DNA of 10,725 nucleotides. It comes from Bacteroidales bacterium. GTDB taxonomy: Bacteria > Bacteroidota > Bacteroidia > Bacteroidales > CG2-30-32-10. This document shows, piece after piece, positions 1-7,736 of the stretch; position 1 is the stretch's first letter, and every line of letters begins with the position of its first letter. The stretch spans positions 1-10,725 of the forward strand of contig DAOQAK010000077.1 of NCBI GenBank assembly GCA_035353855.1, given 5' to 3'. The notes under the pieces are model-generated. The model was not told where the DNA came from. It searched no databases and saw only the letters and a program-made list of their open reading frames with translations. A program made the translations under genes and the position numbers.

Positions 1-110
1 TATGATCAGATTGATGCATAATAAAATCAATAAATGAATTTTAAACAGTCTCTTAGTCTAAAATTATTAGTCGAATTCATGCATGTTTTAATCTAAAATG
101 AGAATAAAAA

Positions 111-1967
111 TTATTTCGCTATTGCACCATCCCCTTTTAACAGGGCTTTATATTTTAGGGAAGGAGAAGAAATAAATTCGCCAACACCGAGCGATTTCCA
201 TTTCTTATCAATATTTTCAATGGTAGCTGCGTCCATCACATTTACATTTGGCCATAAACGTTTGTATGTGCCGTCATCAGGCATTTTACGCGTACCGTCA
301 ATAATCAGTTTTTTATTATTTGTTTCAATTATATAACAATCACGAACCGCATCAATATTGTTTAATACACTCCACACTACATCATCGTAATGGGTTATAT
401 CAAGGCCGTTTTCACAAAAGATAATTATGGAAATATTTTCCATTTCTTTTTCGCCTGCTATCTGAGAAGCAATTTCTTTTAAATTATTTTTTTCAATGGA
501 AATAATAATTACAGGAATTTCGTCTTTCAGCAGTTCGCTGTTAATCGCTTTAATATCGCTGTATTTGTTGAGCAAAATATTTGTATCGGGTGAAGAAATA
601 TTTTGTACTGAACTATTTCTTTTGTTCGTAGCATCGATTCCAATTTTACCGCCATATGCGAATTCCGAACTTGCGTGATCGAGAACATCCATTGGGCCGC
701 GACTGAAAATAATATCATCGGGTATTGAAATATTTTTAAAAATATTTTTTATCAACGAAGAATAATCATGAATATCCAAATCTTCATCAACCACGATCAT
801 CATTTTATTGAACATCATCTGTCCCGCTCCCCACAAACTGTTCATTACTTTTGCCGCATGACCGGGGTATTCTTTTTTAATTTTTACGATTGCCAGATTA
901 TGAAACACACCTTCGGGAGGCATGGTCATATCAAGTATTTCAGGAAGCATCACCATACGGATAGGCATAAGGAAAATCCGTTCTGTCGCTTTACCAATAT
1001 AAGCATCTTCCTGTGGTGGAATGCCTACAATTGTAGAAGGATATACTGCATCTTTCCTGTGCGTGATGCATGTTACATGAAATCTTGGATACCAGTCGGG
1101 CAACGAATAATAACCAGTGTGGTCGCCAAATGGCCCTTCCCAGATCATTTCTTCCGATGGGTCAACATAACCTTCAATAATAAAATCAGCATCGGCAGGC
1201 ACTTCAATATTTTGTGTGATACATTTTACCAGTTCCACTTTTTTCTTTCGCAGAAAACCGGCAAGTAAATATTCATCTATGTTATCGGGCAACGGAGCAG
1301 TTGCAGCATACGTATAAACCGGGTCGCCACCAAGAGCAACTGCCACAGGCATTTTCAGTCCTAACTTTTTATATTCGCGATAATGCCTTGCTGAATTTTT
1401 ATGAATATGCCAATGCATTCCCGTTAAATCTTTTTCAAAAATCTGCATACGGTACATTCCCAAATTCCTTGTCCCTGTTACCGGATCGACAGTATGCACC
1501 AATGGAAGTGTAATAAATTTTCCTCCATCATAAGGCCAGCATTTTAATATGGGAAGTTTTTTCAAATCGGGTTCTTTCATTACCACTTCCTGGCAAGCCG
1601 CTTTTTTATTTATCACTTTCGGCATCCATGAAGCCACTTCATTCAATGTTGGCAATAGTTTTAATTTATCGAACAAACTTTCTTTTGGCGAAACCAATTG
1701 CTTGAACAATTTTTCCATATCCGCACCAACATCATCAATATCGTTTACACCAAGCGCCATACATATGCGTTTCATGGAACCCATCGAATTTATGAGCACA
1801 GGAAAATGTGTTCCGGTATTTTCAAAAAGTAAAGCCTTACCTCCTGCTTTACTAATGCGATCGGTAACTTCAGCAATTTCCAAATCCGGTGAAACAAATT
1901 CTTTTACACGAATAAGTTCTCCTGCTTTTTCCAACGCGACTATAAATTCCTGAAGGTTTTTATACAT
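111..1967 (-). CDS. ubiD: UbiD family decarboxylase (menaquinone/ubiquinone-type biosynthesis)
   Basis: This 618-residue cytosolic protein is a UbiD-family decarboxylase, a family that uses prenylated FMN made by UbiX to remove the carboxylate from aromatic or unsaturated acids. In Bacteroidota the likely substrate is the prenylated 1,4-dihydroxy-2-naphthoate-type intermediate of menaquinone synthesis; that role is inferred. Visible family signatures are NLGMYRMQ at residues 168-175, with the Asn and Arg that bind metal/cofactor, a His cluster at 185-189, and WEGPFGDHTGYYS at 276-288. Arg173, Glu277 and Asp282 fit the family's R-E-E/D catalytic set. It is about 120 residues longer than E. coli UbiD, with the excess in the C-terminal third; I recall Bacteroidota homologues being similarly long. 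The ATG start precedes the conserved N-terminal segment NLQEFIVALEKAGEL. No ubiX or men gene is adjacent, and no TAnnTTTG box is evident upstream. Confidence 0.92.
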   Translation of the reverse strand: MYKNLQEFIVALEKAGELIRVKEFVSPDLEIAEVTDRISKAGGKALLFENTGTHFPVLINSMGSMKRICMALGVNDIDDVGADMEKLFKQLVSPKESLFDKLKLLPTLNEVASWMPKVINKKAACQEVVMKEPDLKKLPILKCWPYDGGKFITLPLVHTVDPVTGTRNLGMYRMQIFEKDLTGMHWHIHKNSARHYREYKKLGLKMPVAVALGGDPVYTYAATAPLPDNIDEYLLAGFLRKKKVELVKCITQNIEVPADADFIIEGYVDPSEEMIWEGPFGDHTGYYSLPDWYPRFHVTCITHRKDAVYPSTIVGIPPQEDAYIGKATERIFLMPIRMVMLPEILDMTMPPEGVFHNLAIVKIKKEYPGHAAKVMNSLWGAGQMMFNKMMIVVDEDLDIHDYSSLIKNIFKNISIPDDIIFSRGPMDVLDHASSEFAYGGKIGIDATNKRNSSVQNISSPDTNILLNKYSDIKAINSELLKDEIPVIIISIEKNNLKEIASQIAGEKEMENISIIIFCENGLDITHYDDVVWSVLNNIDAVRDCYIIETNNKKLIIDGTRKMPDDGTYKRLWPNVNVMDAATIENIDKKWKSLGVGEFISSPSLKYKALLKGDGAIAK

Positions 1968-1986
1968 ACAATTTCATTTTAATGGA

Positions 1987-2022
1987 ACACGAATTTTACG
2001 AATGCAACGAATTTACACGAAA
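1987..2022. repeat. Short ACGAA iterations in the ubiD upstream region
   Basis: Four copies of ACGAA, each followed by A/T-rich bases, occur within 36 bases just upstream of the decarboxylase gene, as ACGAATTTT, ACGAATGCA, ACGAATTTA and ACGAA. The degenerate period of about 9-10 bases is visible directly. Its role is unknown: it could be a dispersed intergenic repeat, as I recall seeing in other Bacteroidota, or part of the 5' untranslated region. Confidence 0.35.
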
Positions 2023-2082
2023 ATAATTTGTATCCTATTTATTTATTCATCATTCTAAATTCCGACTTCTGAATTTATTTCA

Positions 2083-2868
2083 TTAATTAATTTCTATTTC
2101 ACCAATTAAATAAGTCTTTGCTTTACCAGCAATCTCAACCCTTTCACCAAGGTACTTGCATTTCAAATGTCCTTTACGTTTTGAAAGTTGTATGGCTGTC
2201 ATTTCATTTTTATTCAAAACATTTTTCCAATAAGGAATCAATGTTGTATGCGCCGAGCCGGTTACAGGATCTTCATCAATGCCAACACCCGGACCAAAAA
2301 AGCGGGAAACAAAATCACATTCATTTCCTTTCGACGTTACAATGATTCCGCGTGTTCCCGTTTTTGACAAAATTTTAAAATCAGGTTTTATATTTTCAAT
2401 TTGTTCCTGGTTTTTATATATCAACATATAATCCGAAGTTCCTTTATATGTTTCAACAGGAGCCATACCAATACCTTCAGCGATTATTGCAGGTATTTCA
2501 ATTTTTGAGATTTTATCAGTCGGGAAATTTAAAATCAAATATTCATTTTCTTTTCGTACCGAAAGAACGCCACTCTTGGAAAAAAAATGTATAACATCAT
2601 TTTCATGATGAAGCAAATTAAAAATAACATGCGATGTTGCCAAAGTAGCATGACCGCATAAGTCCACTTCTGTTAGAGGCGTGAACCAGCGAATATGAAA
2701 CGCATTATTTTCGTTTACAAAAAAAGCTGTTTCGGAAAGATTATTTTCCATGGCAATTTTTTGTAATATTTCATCTGGCAACCATTTTTCTAAAGGACAT
2801 ACTGCCGCAGGATTTCCCATAAAAAGCTTTTCAGCAAAAGCATCGACCTGGAATAATTTTATTTTCAT
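2083..2868 (-). CDS. PhzF family isomerase/epimerase
   Basis: This 261-residue protein is a full-length member of the PhzF family of two-domain, diaminopimelate-epimerase-fold isomerases, which are usually 260-300 residues. PhzF itself isomerises trans-2,3-dihydro-3-hydroxyanthranilate in phenazine synthesis, but most members have unknown substrates. Family signatures are the N-terminal QVDAFAEKLFMGNPAAV at residues 7-23, NLSETAF at 43-49 with the catalytic glutamate Glu46, DLCGHATLA at 69-77, and FFGPGVGIDEDPVTGSAH at 190-207, whose Gly-Ser loop contacts the substrate. No phenazine genes are nearby, so this is better called PhzF-like than phenazine biosynthetic. The ATG start falls directly before the first beta strand (MKIKLFQVDAF), as is normal for the family. 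It is 115 bases from the decarboxylase gene and probably has its own transcript. No signal peptide is present, so it is cytosolic. Confidence 0.93.
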   Translation of the reverse strand: MKIKLFQVDAFAEKLFMGNPAAVCPLEKWLPDEILQKIAMENNLSETAFFVNENNAFHIRWFTPLTEVDLCGHATLATSHVIFNLLHHENDVIHFFSKSGVLSVRKENEYLILNFPTDKISKIEIPAIIAEGIGMAPVETYKGTSDYMLIYKNQEQIENIKPDFKILSKTGTRGIIVTSKGNECDFVSRFFGPGVGIDEDPVTGSAHTTLIPYWKNVLNKNEMTAIQLSKRKGHLKCKYLGERVEIAGKAKTYLIGEIEIN

Positions 2869-2945
2869 TTGTATAAAAACTTTAATGTGTATAAAATTTG
2901 TATGTTGTCATGGTTTTTTTAAGGAAAATGTAAAATTGTTTTAAT

Positions 2946-3788
2946 TTATTTCTTTTTCTTTTTTATTAATTCTTTTTTCTTTTCTGATTCAGGTAAATAA
3001 TTTTCGGATGTAATAACTTTTTCGCCACTTTCTTTCTCCAATTCTTTCAAAGCGTTTCCTGCAATTTTTCCTCCAATTCTTGCCGCCACTTTATTCTCAA
3101 TAAAACCTTTTGCATTTTTAGCTCTTGTTACTTTTGTTGTTGATGCTTCTCCCAACATTGAAAAAATCAATTCAAGGTCAGTCATATGGTCACGTAAGTT
3201 TTGGCTTTTCAATCCCTTTATTTTCTTGTATTGTGAAGGTGTTAACCCAAATGTTGCTTTTGAAATCTCCGCAGTTAAAATAGAATATTCAATCTGTTCT
3301 TTTACACCTCTGTTTTTCCATTCTTCTGTTAGTTCTTCCCGAATAGCAATGCTTCGCATTCGTTTTTCAATCCAGTTATCGGAATAGCCTTTGGCTTTAT
3401 ACAACTCACGTGTCCGCTGTGTTGCAAATTCAGGGTTTTCAATTTCATCTAACCTGTCGGAACCCACTTGCGCCAACCATTGCTTAAATGGCTCTGCTTT
3501 AGGTGAGGGAATTGATTGTATTATTCTCAAAAGTCCTTTTGCATCTGCACAGTCTGTAGTGTATTTTTTCCCGTCTGATGAAATCATTTTCAGTTGTACG
3601 ATAATTTCGTACAACTGAGAAAACCCTTCCGAATTAAGCTTTCTTTTAAGATCGCTCCAATATCTTCTCGGGTTGCTGCTCTCGGTAAGTACTTCAACAA
3701 CATCAATTATTGCAAAATACCATGTTTGGTCCATCTCATTCCATACTGTCCGTATCTGCCTGCTTTCAAAAAGTTTTATATTACTCAT
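2946..3788 (-). CDS. BRO-N domain protein with DinD-like C-terminal region (phage antirepressor type)
   Basis: The 280-residue product begins with a BRO-N fold at about residues 1-115. It shows the typical order of an early RxVW strand, WYFAIIDVVEVL at 23-34, NPRRYWSDLKRKL at 39-51, then GLLRIIQSIPSPKAEPFKQW at 85-104. This domain binds DNA in phage antirepressors and baculovirus BRO proteins. The second half (about 120-255) resembles E. coli DinD, a LexA-controlled inhibitor of RecA: it has an ATQRTREL motif at 122-129, a KGLKSQNLRDHMTDLEL segment at 191-207, and an alanine/lysine-rich helix after it. The tail is strongly basic (KKKELIKKKKK). No other phage genes flank it, so it may be a solitary domesticated or mobile-element-derived regulator. 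A good TAnnTTTG box lies about 24 bases upstream. The function is inferred from domains; antirepressor and DNA-damage roles are both possible. Confidence 0.82.
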   Translation of the reverse strand: MSNIKLFESRQIRTVWNEMDQTWYFAIIDVVEVLTESSNPRRYWSDLKRKLNSEGFSQLYEIIVQLKMISSDGKKYTTDCADAKGLLRIIQSIPSPKAEPFKQWLAQVGSDRLDEIENPEFATQRTRELYKAKGYSDNWIEKRMRSIAIREELTEEWKNRGVKEQIEYSILTAEISKATFGLTPSQYKKIKGLKSQNLRDHMTDLELIFSMLGEASTTKVTRAKNAKGFIENKVAARIGGKIAGNALKELEKESGEKVITSENYLPESEKKKELIKKKKK

Positions 3789-3811
3789 ACTGTTTAATTA
3801 AAAAACATAAA

Positions 3812-3819
3812 CAAAGATA
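3812..3819 (-). promoter_or_regulatory. Bacteroidota -7 promoter box (TATCTTTG)
   Basis: On the minus strand this is TATCTTTG, an exact match to the Bacteroidota -7 consensus TAnnTTTG. It lies about 24 bases before the BRO-N protein's start codon. No convincing TTTG -33 partner is seen at the usual 19-21 base spacing, so the call rests on one box plus position. Confidence 0.45.
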
Positions 3820-4012
3820 AAAGTATAAAATGGATTGAGAAAAAAGGTGAAATAGGAATAAAATATTAACCTATTTGTTGCAGCTTTGAACCGCATTTCT
3901 ATCTTCTCATTTCTACATGTTTTATGCTATCAATCGTATCATATTCCTATCTCCTATTACTATTAAACATGCATATCCCTTGCAGAATAATGCAGATAAG
4001 AGTTTTGTATAA

Positions 4013-4720
4013 TTATTTGATTATAAAAATACCTTTATTTGTCAGCTCCCAATGATATGTCTTTTTCTTCGTAATCATTTTTGGATTCTCATCGAAAAAA
4101 TCGGAAGTTTTTTTGGGTCCAATATTGATACTAGAAATTGTCAATTTTAATATCGAATCTTTGTCCTGGGTCAACGAACATGAAGAATAGTAAAGACATT
4201 TTTTACACATGCTGGATAATTCTTTTGTTGCAACCAGAATAAAGTCTTTGCAATTTCCAAATTTATCATAAACAAATAACCAATACTCAATTCCAAATGA
4301 GTACATAATACCCCGAATTTTACCCATATTCGGATAATAGAGCCAAATAATACCTTCTAAACTGTCGTTTATGTTAATCTTTTTATTACAAAAAATAAGC
4401 CCTCCTCCAGTAGCAGAAAAAATATCAATAGTGTCTTTTTTATTTAAATCTAATGAGTCCCATTGCTTGTATGCATTAATTAAAAAGGTGTCTACTTCAA
4501 ATTTCTTATTATATTCACTATTCTGATTAATTTTTGTGGCTGGCATAATTAAAAATTTCATTGCATCATTTTTACTTATCATTACGTTTTGAGCAATCGC
4601 TGAATCAATGTTCAAAGGGAGTTTTGCCTCTGAAAGATTAGATAAAAAATCTTCCCAACTTGATTGTGAAAATCCAATTGATGTTTGAAAAATAAATAAA
4701 ATGTATAATAATTTTTTCAT
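4013..4720 (-). CDS. Hypothetical exported protein with a cysteine cluster
   Basis: I do not recognise this 235-residue protein. It begins with a clear Sec signal peptide: two lysines, a hydrophobic core at residues 4-16, then GFSQ. Cleavage is probably just before Gln19, the usual pattern in Bacteroidota, leaving a soluble periplasmic or outer-membrane-associated protein. The mature part is mixed alpha/beta and contains a glycine run (ATGGGLIF, 103-110) and an aromatic stretch (GIEYWLFVYDKFGNC, 143-157). It has five cysteines at 111, 157, 172, 175 and 181, of which the last three form CxxC plus a cysteine six residues on. These could make disulfides or bind a metal. The C-terminal segment (YHWELTNKGIFIIK) looks like closing beta strands. 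It stands alone between the BRO-N gene and a two-gene envelope unit, 70 bases from the latter. The coding call is firm, the function unknown. Confidence 0.8.
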   Translation of the reverse strand: MKKLLYILFIFQTSIGFSQSSWEDFLSNLSEAKLPLNIDSAIAQNVMISKNDAMKFLIMPATKINQNSEYNKKFEVDTFLINAYKQWDSLDLNKKDTIDIFSATGGGLIFCNKKININDSLEGIIWLYYPNMGKIRGIMYSFGIEYWLFVYDKFGNCKDFILVATKELSSMCKKCLYYSSCSLTQDKDSILKLTISSINIGPKKTSDFFDENPKMITKKKTYHWELTNKGIFIIK

Positions 4721-4790
4721 TTAAAGTATAACTTACTCTTGCATTACTTCATTATTATTTCCTACCCCAATCCTATTTCAAATTCAAAAA

Positions 4791-5750
4791 CTATTTCAAA
4801 AGGAACCACTTCCATTCTCCTTTTTGAAATTGCACTTTACGATAAGCCGGAGCAGGGAATTTAAAATAATCGAGCATATGAAATATAGTGCGAATAGTAT
4901 TTCCTTTAAAAGGTATGGCCGACAAATTATAATCGAGGCCAATGGCAAACTTACGAATCTTAGGCTCAGTGCTTCCTTCCGATACATTCAACGCACCATA
5001 ACCTGCTGCCAGGTTCAAATATTTTGGCCAGAATTTTTTTAAAGATTTTGGTAATACTTCGTGCATGTTGCAGCTAAGCCAGTAATAATGCCCGTCGTAG
5101 TCGGATGAAATGGAAAGGTCGTGTTTTATAAACCGGTTAACATCCATCGGACAGTAGCTCCATTTTACTTTGAAGTTCTGCAAATAAGGATATTTATTTT
5201 GCAACAAGCCATAAGTAATGCCGAGCGAATTCGCCAACAGGTCATCGGGCGAAAAGGCATAAGATGTAAAACCATCGGCAACTTCAATAGTAAGCGCCCA
5301 TAAGAATGGAACAAACACTGCCGTGCGGGTACTTGTTCTGTCAGAGTATCCGCCCCACTTCATGGTATTATAAACTATATTAAAATATAAATATGAAGTA
5401 TAAAAATGTCCGCATTTATCAACACCATAACTGTAATTGTTAAACAATCCATCGGTTTTAAAACTAAAACTATGGTAATCGCCCTGCCACCACCATTTGT
5501 AACCGCTGTACAAAATTCCGGCAGTATTTAAAATAAAACCTCCTCCGACTAAATTTTTTCGTGAAAATAATTTTGATGAATCGTTGTGAACTTTTTCTAT
5601 CGCGATTTCATTTTGATTCGAAGGATTCATTTGCTGAAGACTATCGTTCTTTACAGTCGATGCAGTATCATTGTTTGTATGCTGCGCAGTTACCACTATA
5701 CATGAAATGGTAAATATGATTGCGAAAAATATTTTTTTATTAAAGTTCAA
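4791..5750 (-). CDS. DUF2279/YfiM-like exported protein, TTG start
   Basis: This product (319 residues from the chosen start) resembles the DUF2279 family of predicted periplasmic proteins typified by E. coli YfiM, function unknown. Key residues, counted from the TTG start, are the DKCGHF motif at 111-116, EVADGF at 156-161, and SPDDLLANSLG at 167-177. This D-K-x-x-H, E-x-x-D, D-x-x-A-N pattern lies in hydrophobic helices. A C-terminal segment of about 100 residues is rich in aromatic strands and could sit at the outer membrane. The frame is open up to a GTG at 5837, which would overlap the preceding gene by 98 bases. TTG at 5750 instead gives a textbook signal peptide (NFNKKIFFAIIFTISCIVV, then TAQ) and an 11-base overlap with the upstream stop, so I prefer it; ATG at 5810 is the alternative. 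The overlap suggests co-expression with the DUF1207-like gene. Confidence 0.78.
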   Translation of the reverse strand: MNFNKKIFFAIIFTISCIVVTAQHTNNDTASTVKNDSLQQMNPSNQNEIAIEKVHNDSSKLFSRKNLVGGGFILNTAGILYSGYKWWWQGDYHSFSFKTDGLFNNYSYGVDKCGHFYTSYLYFNIVYNTMKWGGYSDRTSTRTAVFVPFLWALTIEVADGFTSYAFSPDDLLANSLGITYGLLQNKYPYLQNFKVKWSYCPMDVNRFIKHDLSISSDYDGHYYWLSCNMHEVLPKSLKKFWPKYLNLAAGYGALNVSEGSTEPKIRKFAIGLDYNLSAIPFKGNTIRTIFHMLDYFKFPAPAYRKVQFQKGEWKWFLLK

Positions 5751-6576
5751 GATACAGCCCAATTGAATTATAATCTTTTTTAATATTATAATATTGCCCG
5801 CGTTCTTCATAGCCTGCATGATGGCCGTATGCAACACGTAATTTTTTATTTTGTTTGTTCTTTATAAATACACCCGCCTGGTAATTCTGTGTTGACGCCA
5901 TATCCAGCTCGCCTTTCCATTTTATATCGAAACTCAAATAAGGATAACAATGCAAGTAATCGTGCTTGCTGTGCAGCTCTCCGCCCAATCGCAATTGCCA
6001 CTGCGGCGATATGTTTTCATCAATCAGGAAATGATATGTATAAGTTGCCCCGGAATATAACATATAAAAATCTTTATCAAACGCAAGCAGCATCTGCCAG
6101 TAGTCTCTTACATAATTTATGGATCGGGTTACTTTCAAAATTTCAAATGCATCATCAAGGAAATGATGACTGGTATGTCCGGGTCCTACACGCAACACAA
6201 GCGAGTTGGTGATTTTAACGTCTGATAGAATATCAACAAAATAATCACCTGTTGTTACAATAAAGTGTTCCGGTATGCGCTGAAATTGGGTATAGTAGGT
6301 TGCGGCAACACTGAACTGCAATATTTTTTTTCCATTTGAAAAACCTAAGACAGGAAAAATTCCACCAAAACTACAGCGGTAGTTATCCGATATTTTTGCA
6401 ATAGAAATACGATGTGCTGTTTCGTCGGCAGAAGTAAAAGGCATAATATGTTTAGACGGAAGTAACGAACAATTCCAGTTTCCATATAAGTGTATGGAGT
6501 CCGCAACTCCCTGCGCATTTACCGAAGGAGCCGCAATGGTCAATGCAAATAAAAGATTTCGGAAAATTTTATTCAA
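5740..6576 (-). CDS. DUF1207-like envelope protein, TTG start
   Basis: This product (278 residues from the chosen start) looks like a DUF1207-family protein, a group of uncharacterised exported, beta-rich proteins. The best signature, counted from TTG 6576, is GHTSHHFLDD at 133-142 followed by INYVRDYW at 153-160, matching the family pattern of a H-x-S-x-H-x-x-D/E block and a later Tyr-Arg segment. Alternating hydrophobic and aromatic strands fill the rest, and the last residues (SIGLYLEL) look like a beta-barrel closing strand, so an outer-membrane location is likely. The frame is open up to 6696, but that extension runs through the terminator of the upstream gene and past a promoter box. 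TTG at 6576 begins a normal signal peptide (NKIFRNLLFALTIAAPSV, then NAQ) and lies 23 bases after the box. It overlaps the DUF2279-like gene by 11 bases. Family assignment is from motif recall only. Confidence 0.72.
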   Translation of the reverse strand: MNKIFRNLLFALTIAAPSVNAQGVADSIHLYGNWNCSLLPSKHIMPFTSADETAHRISIAKISDNYRCSFGGIFPVLGFSNGKKILQFSVAATYYTQFQRIPEHFIVTTGDYFVDILSDVKITNSLVLRVGPGHTSHHFLDDAFEILKVTRSINYVRDYWQMLLAFDKDFYMLYSGATYTYHFLIDENISPQWQLRLGGELHSKHDYLHCYPYLSFDIKWKGELDMASTQNYQAGVFIKNKQNKKLRVAYGHHAGYEERGQYYNIKKDYNSIGLYLEL

Positions 6577-6599
6577 AATGTTTTTGGATTTATTTACAC

Positions 6600-6607
6600 C
6601 AAAATTA
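6600..6607 (-). promoter_or_regulatory. Bacteroidota -7 promoter box (TAATTTTG) for the DUF1207/DUF2279 pair
   Basis: The minus strand reads TAATTTTG, an exact TAnnTTTG match, 23 bases before the proposed TTG start at 6576 and 25 bases after the terminator arms and T-run. No TTTG element is present at the usual -33 distance. The position between a terminator and a gene start is the main support. Confidence 0.5.
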
Positions 6608-6632
6608 AAATAATTTTCTTCAATAAAATTTA

Positions 6633-6669
6633 AAAACAAAAAAAGCATGCTTTGATTAAACATGCTTTC
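6633..6669 (-). terminator. Rho-independent terminator after the sigma-operon lipoprotein gene
   Basis: On the minus strand an 8-bp perfect stem (AAAGCATG/CATGCTTT, extendable by one G-T-type pair) with an 11-base loop is followed at once by TTTTTTTGTTTTT. It begins about 24 bases after the stop codon of the 325-residue exported protein. The stem has modest GC content but the T-tract is long. It closes the sigma/anti-sigma operon and separates it from the DUF1207/DUF2279 unit. Confidence 0.75.
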
Positions 6670-6692
6670 AGAAAAATAATAAAGATATGCTA

Positions 6693-7670
6693 TCAATTCA
6701 ATGTTTTCAGCAGGTTTATAAAATCGTTGGTAGTAGTTTCTGTTAAAGAAAATGTAGTGGTCATATTCTGAGTAATAGTAATATCCTTCTTTGCATAATA
6801 TAATTTTTCATCTTTCACACCAATGGCTATCAATGTACAATTAGCGCCAAGAGGAGCGTAATAATACGGGAAGTTATATGTAGTAGTATAATTCATATAC
6901 ACGTGAACCATACCATTTATATCTGTGAAAAGCAGGAATACTTGTGTACCATACTGAGTTGGGTCATCGGTAGGCTCAGCAGTAAACGTGGTTTGAGTAT
7001 AATTTGCAAAATACGAAGGGTTATCGCTGTTACACCAAGTGCCTGAATCTATAGGATTACTAAAATTATACATCGAGTAAATATAACCTGATGCTGTATA
7101 TGCTATCGTATCATTTGCGCTAGGGAACCACACGTTAGCAAAAGAGTCCTGCCCTGCAACAAAAGGAGCCATGGCAGAATCTACTTCAAGAGTATTAGAA
7201 GGCTGTATTACATTAATTTTTTTTCCGGGAGCAATATCTAACGTTTCTGAATTTTGTTTTACCCTGATAAAGAACATTCCGGCAGAACTCATTACCTGGT
7301 AAGCATAATTTTCGGTTGAAATATCGGTAAGCACCATATCGCTTTTATTATACACATCTTTAAACTCAAGAGTAACATTACCTGTAACTGCACTATCGCC
7401 AACATGAACAAAGGTATTTGGAGTTATAATAATCTGGCTTCCCTTTACGGATGTAAAAGTTCCACCCACAGCATTATTGAAAGTAAAATATTCTGATTGC
7501 ACTCCGTTATGATTAAAAAAATCCTGGACATTGGAATATGAAACATCGGTATTAACATCATTCGTATCATTTATATCAAGCGTGTCTTTTTTACATGTAT
7601 ATGAAGTAATACCTATTAATACTATTATTATAATAGTTGCTATTTTCCGGGTTTGATTTTCTTTTTTCAT
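6693..7670 (-). CDS. Secreted lipoprotein-like protein, third gene of the sigma operon
   Basis: This 325-residue protein has a basic N-terminus, a hydrophobic segment at residues 11-21 and then SYTCKKD with Cys26. This looks like a lipoprotein signal, although the residues before the cysteine depart from the strict lipobox. After an Asp/Asn-rich spacer, the region at about 62-160 (GGTFTSVKGSQIIITPNTFV, then TGNVTLEFKDV and a later GMFFIRV) is a beta-sandwich pattern often seen in Bacteroidota surface lipoproteins. It vaguely recalls ZU5 domains, an uncertain comparison. The C-terminal half is rich in Tyr, Thr and Asn and predicted to be beta strands. It follows the trans-envelope protein by 66 bases with no promoter box between, and a terminator follows it, so it is probably the last gene of the sigma operon. 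An outer-membrane or surface role connected with what the sigma system senses is inference only. Confidence 0.8.
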   Translation of the reverse strand: MKKENQTRKIATIIIIVLIGITSYTCKKDTLDINDTNDVNTDVSYSNVQDFFNHNGVQSEYFTFNNAVGGTFTSVKGSQIIITPNTFVHVGDSAVTGNVTLEFKDVYNKSDMVLTDISTENYAYQVMSSAGMFFIRVKQNSETLDIAPGKKINVIQPSNTLEVDSAMAPFVAGQDSFANVWFPSANDTIAYTASGYIYSMYNFSNPIDSGTWCNSDNPSYFANYTQTTFTAEPTDDPTQYGTQVFLLFTDINGMVHVYMNYTTTYNFPYYYAPLGANCTLIAIGVKDEKLYYAKKDITITQNMTTTFSLTETTTNDFINLLKTLN

Positions 7671-7736
7671 AAAATTAGTCTTTAGATGGTTTTCAATTAT
7701 AAGACAATCATCTTTTATAAATGCTGCCTGGAAAAA

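Noticed and set aside
768..1268. A 166-codon open frame on the plus strand
   Set aside because: It lies wholly opposite the conserved core of the UbiD-family gene and its translation is rich in His, Phe and Cys without any domain pattern.
1549..1953. A 134-codon open frame on the plus strand
   Set aside because: It is antisense to the N-terminal part of the UbiD-family gene, whose protein sequence is clearly conserved; no independent start signals or domain were seen.
2083..2868. A phenazine biosynthesis role for the PhzF-like gene
   Set aside because: No other phenazine genes are present, and most PhzF-family members lie outside phenazine clusters.
3851..3950. Inverted 9-base repeat (ATAGGAATA at 3852-3860, TATTCCTAT at 3942-3950) in the gap between the BRO-N and cysteine-rich genes
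   Set aside because: The arms are AT-rich, short and over 80 bases apart, so chance is a sufficient explanation; no RNA or IS feature is seen in the gap.
4775..4805. Direct repeat of CTATTTCAAA across the stop codon of the DUF2279-like gene
   Set aside because: Only two short low-complexity copies; no sign of function or of an insertion.
6577..6696. N-terminal extension of the DUF1207-like protein up to a TTG at 6696
   Set aside because: The stretch contains the terminator hairpin, its T-run and a promoter box, and the signal peptide begins only at 6576.
7680..7720. Possible hairpin (AGATG/CATCT) between the trans-envelope and lipoprotein genes
   Set aside because: Five-base arms, a loop of about 20 bases and no T-run make it a poor terminator; read-through fits the operon better.
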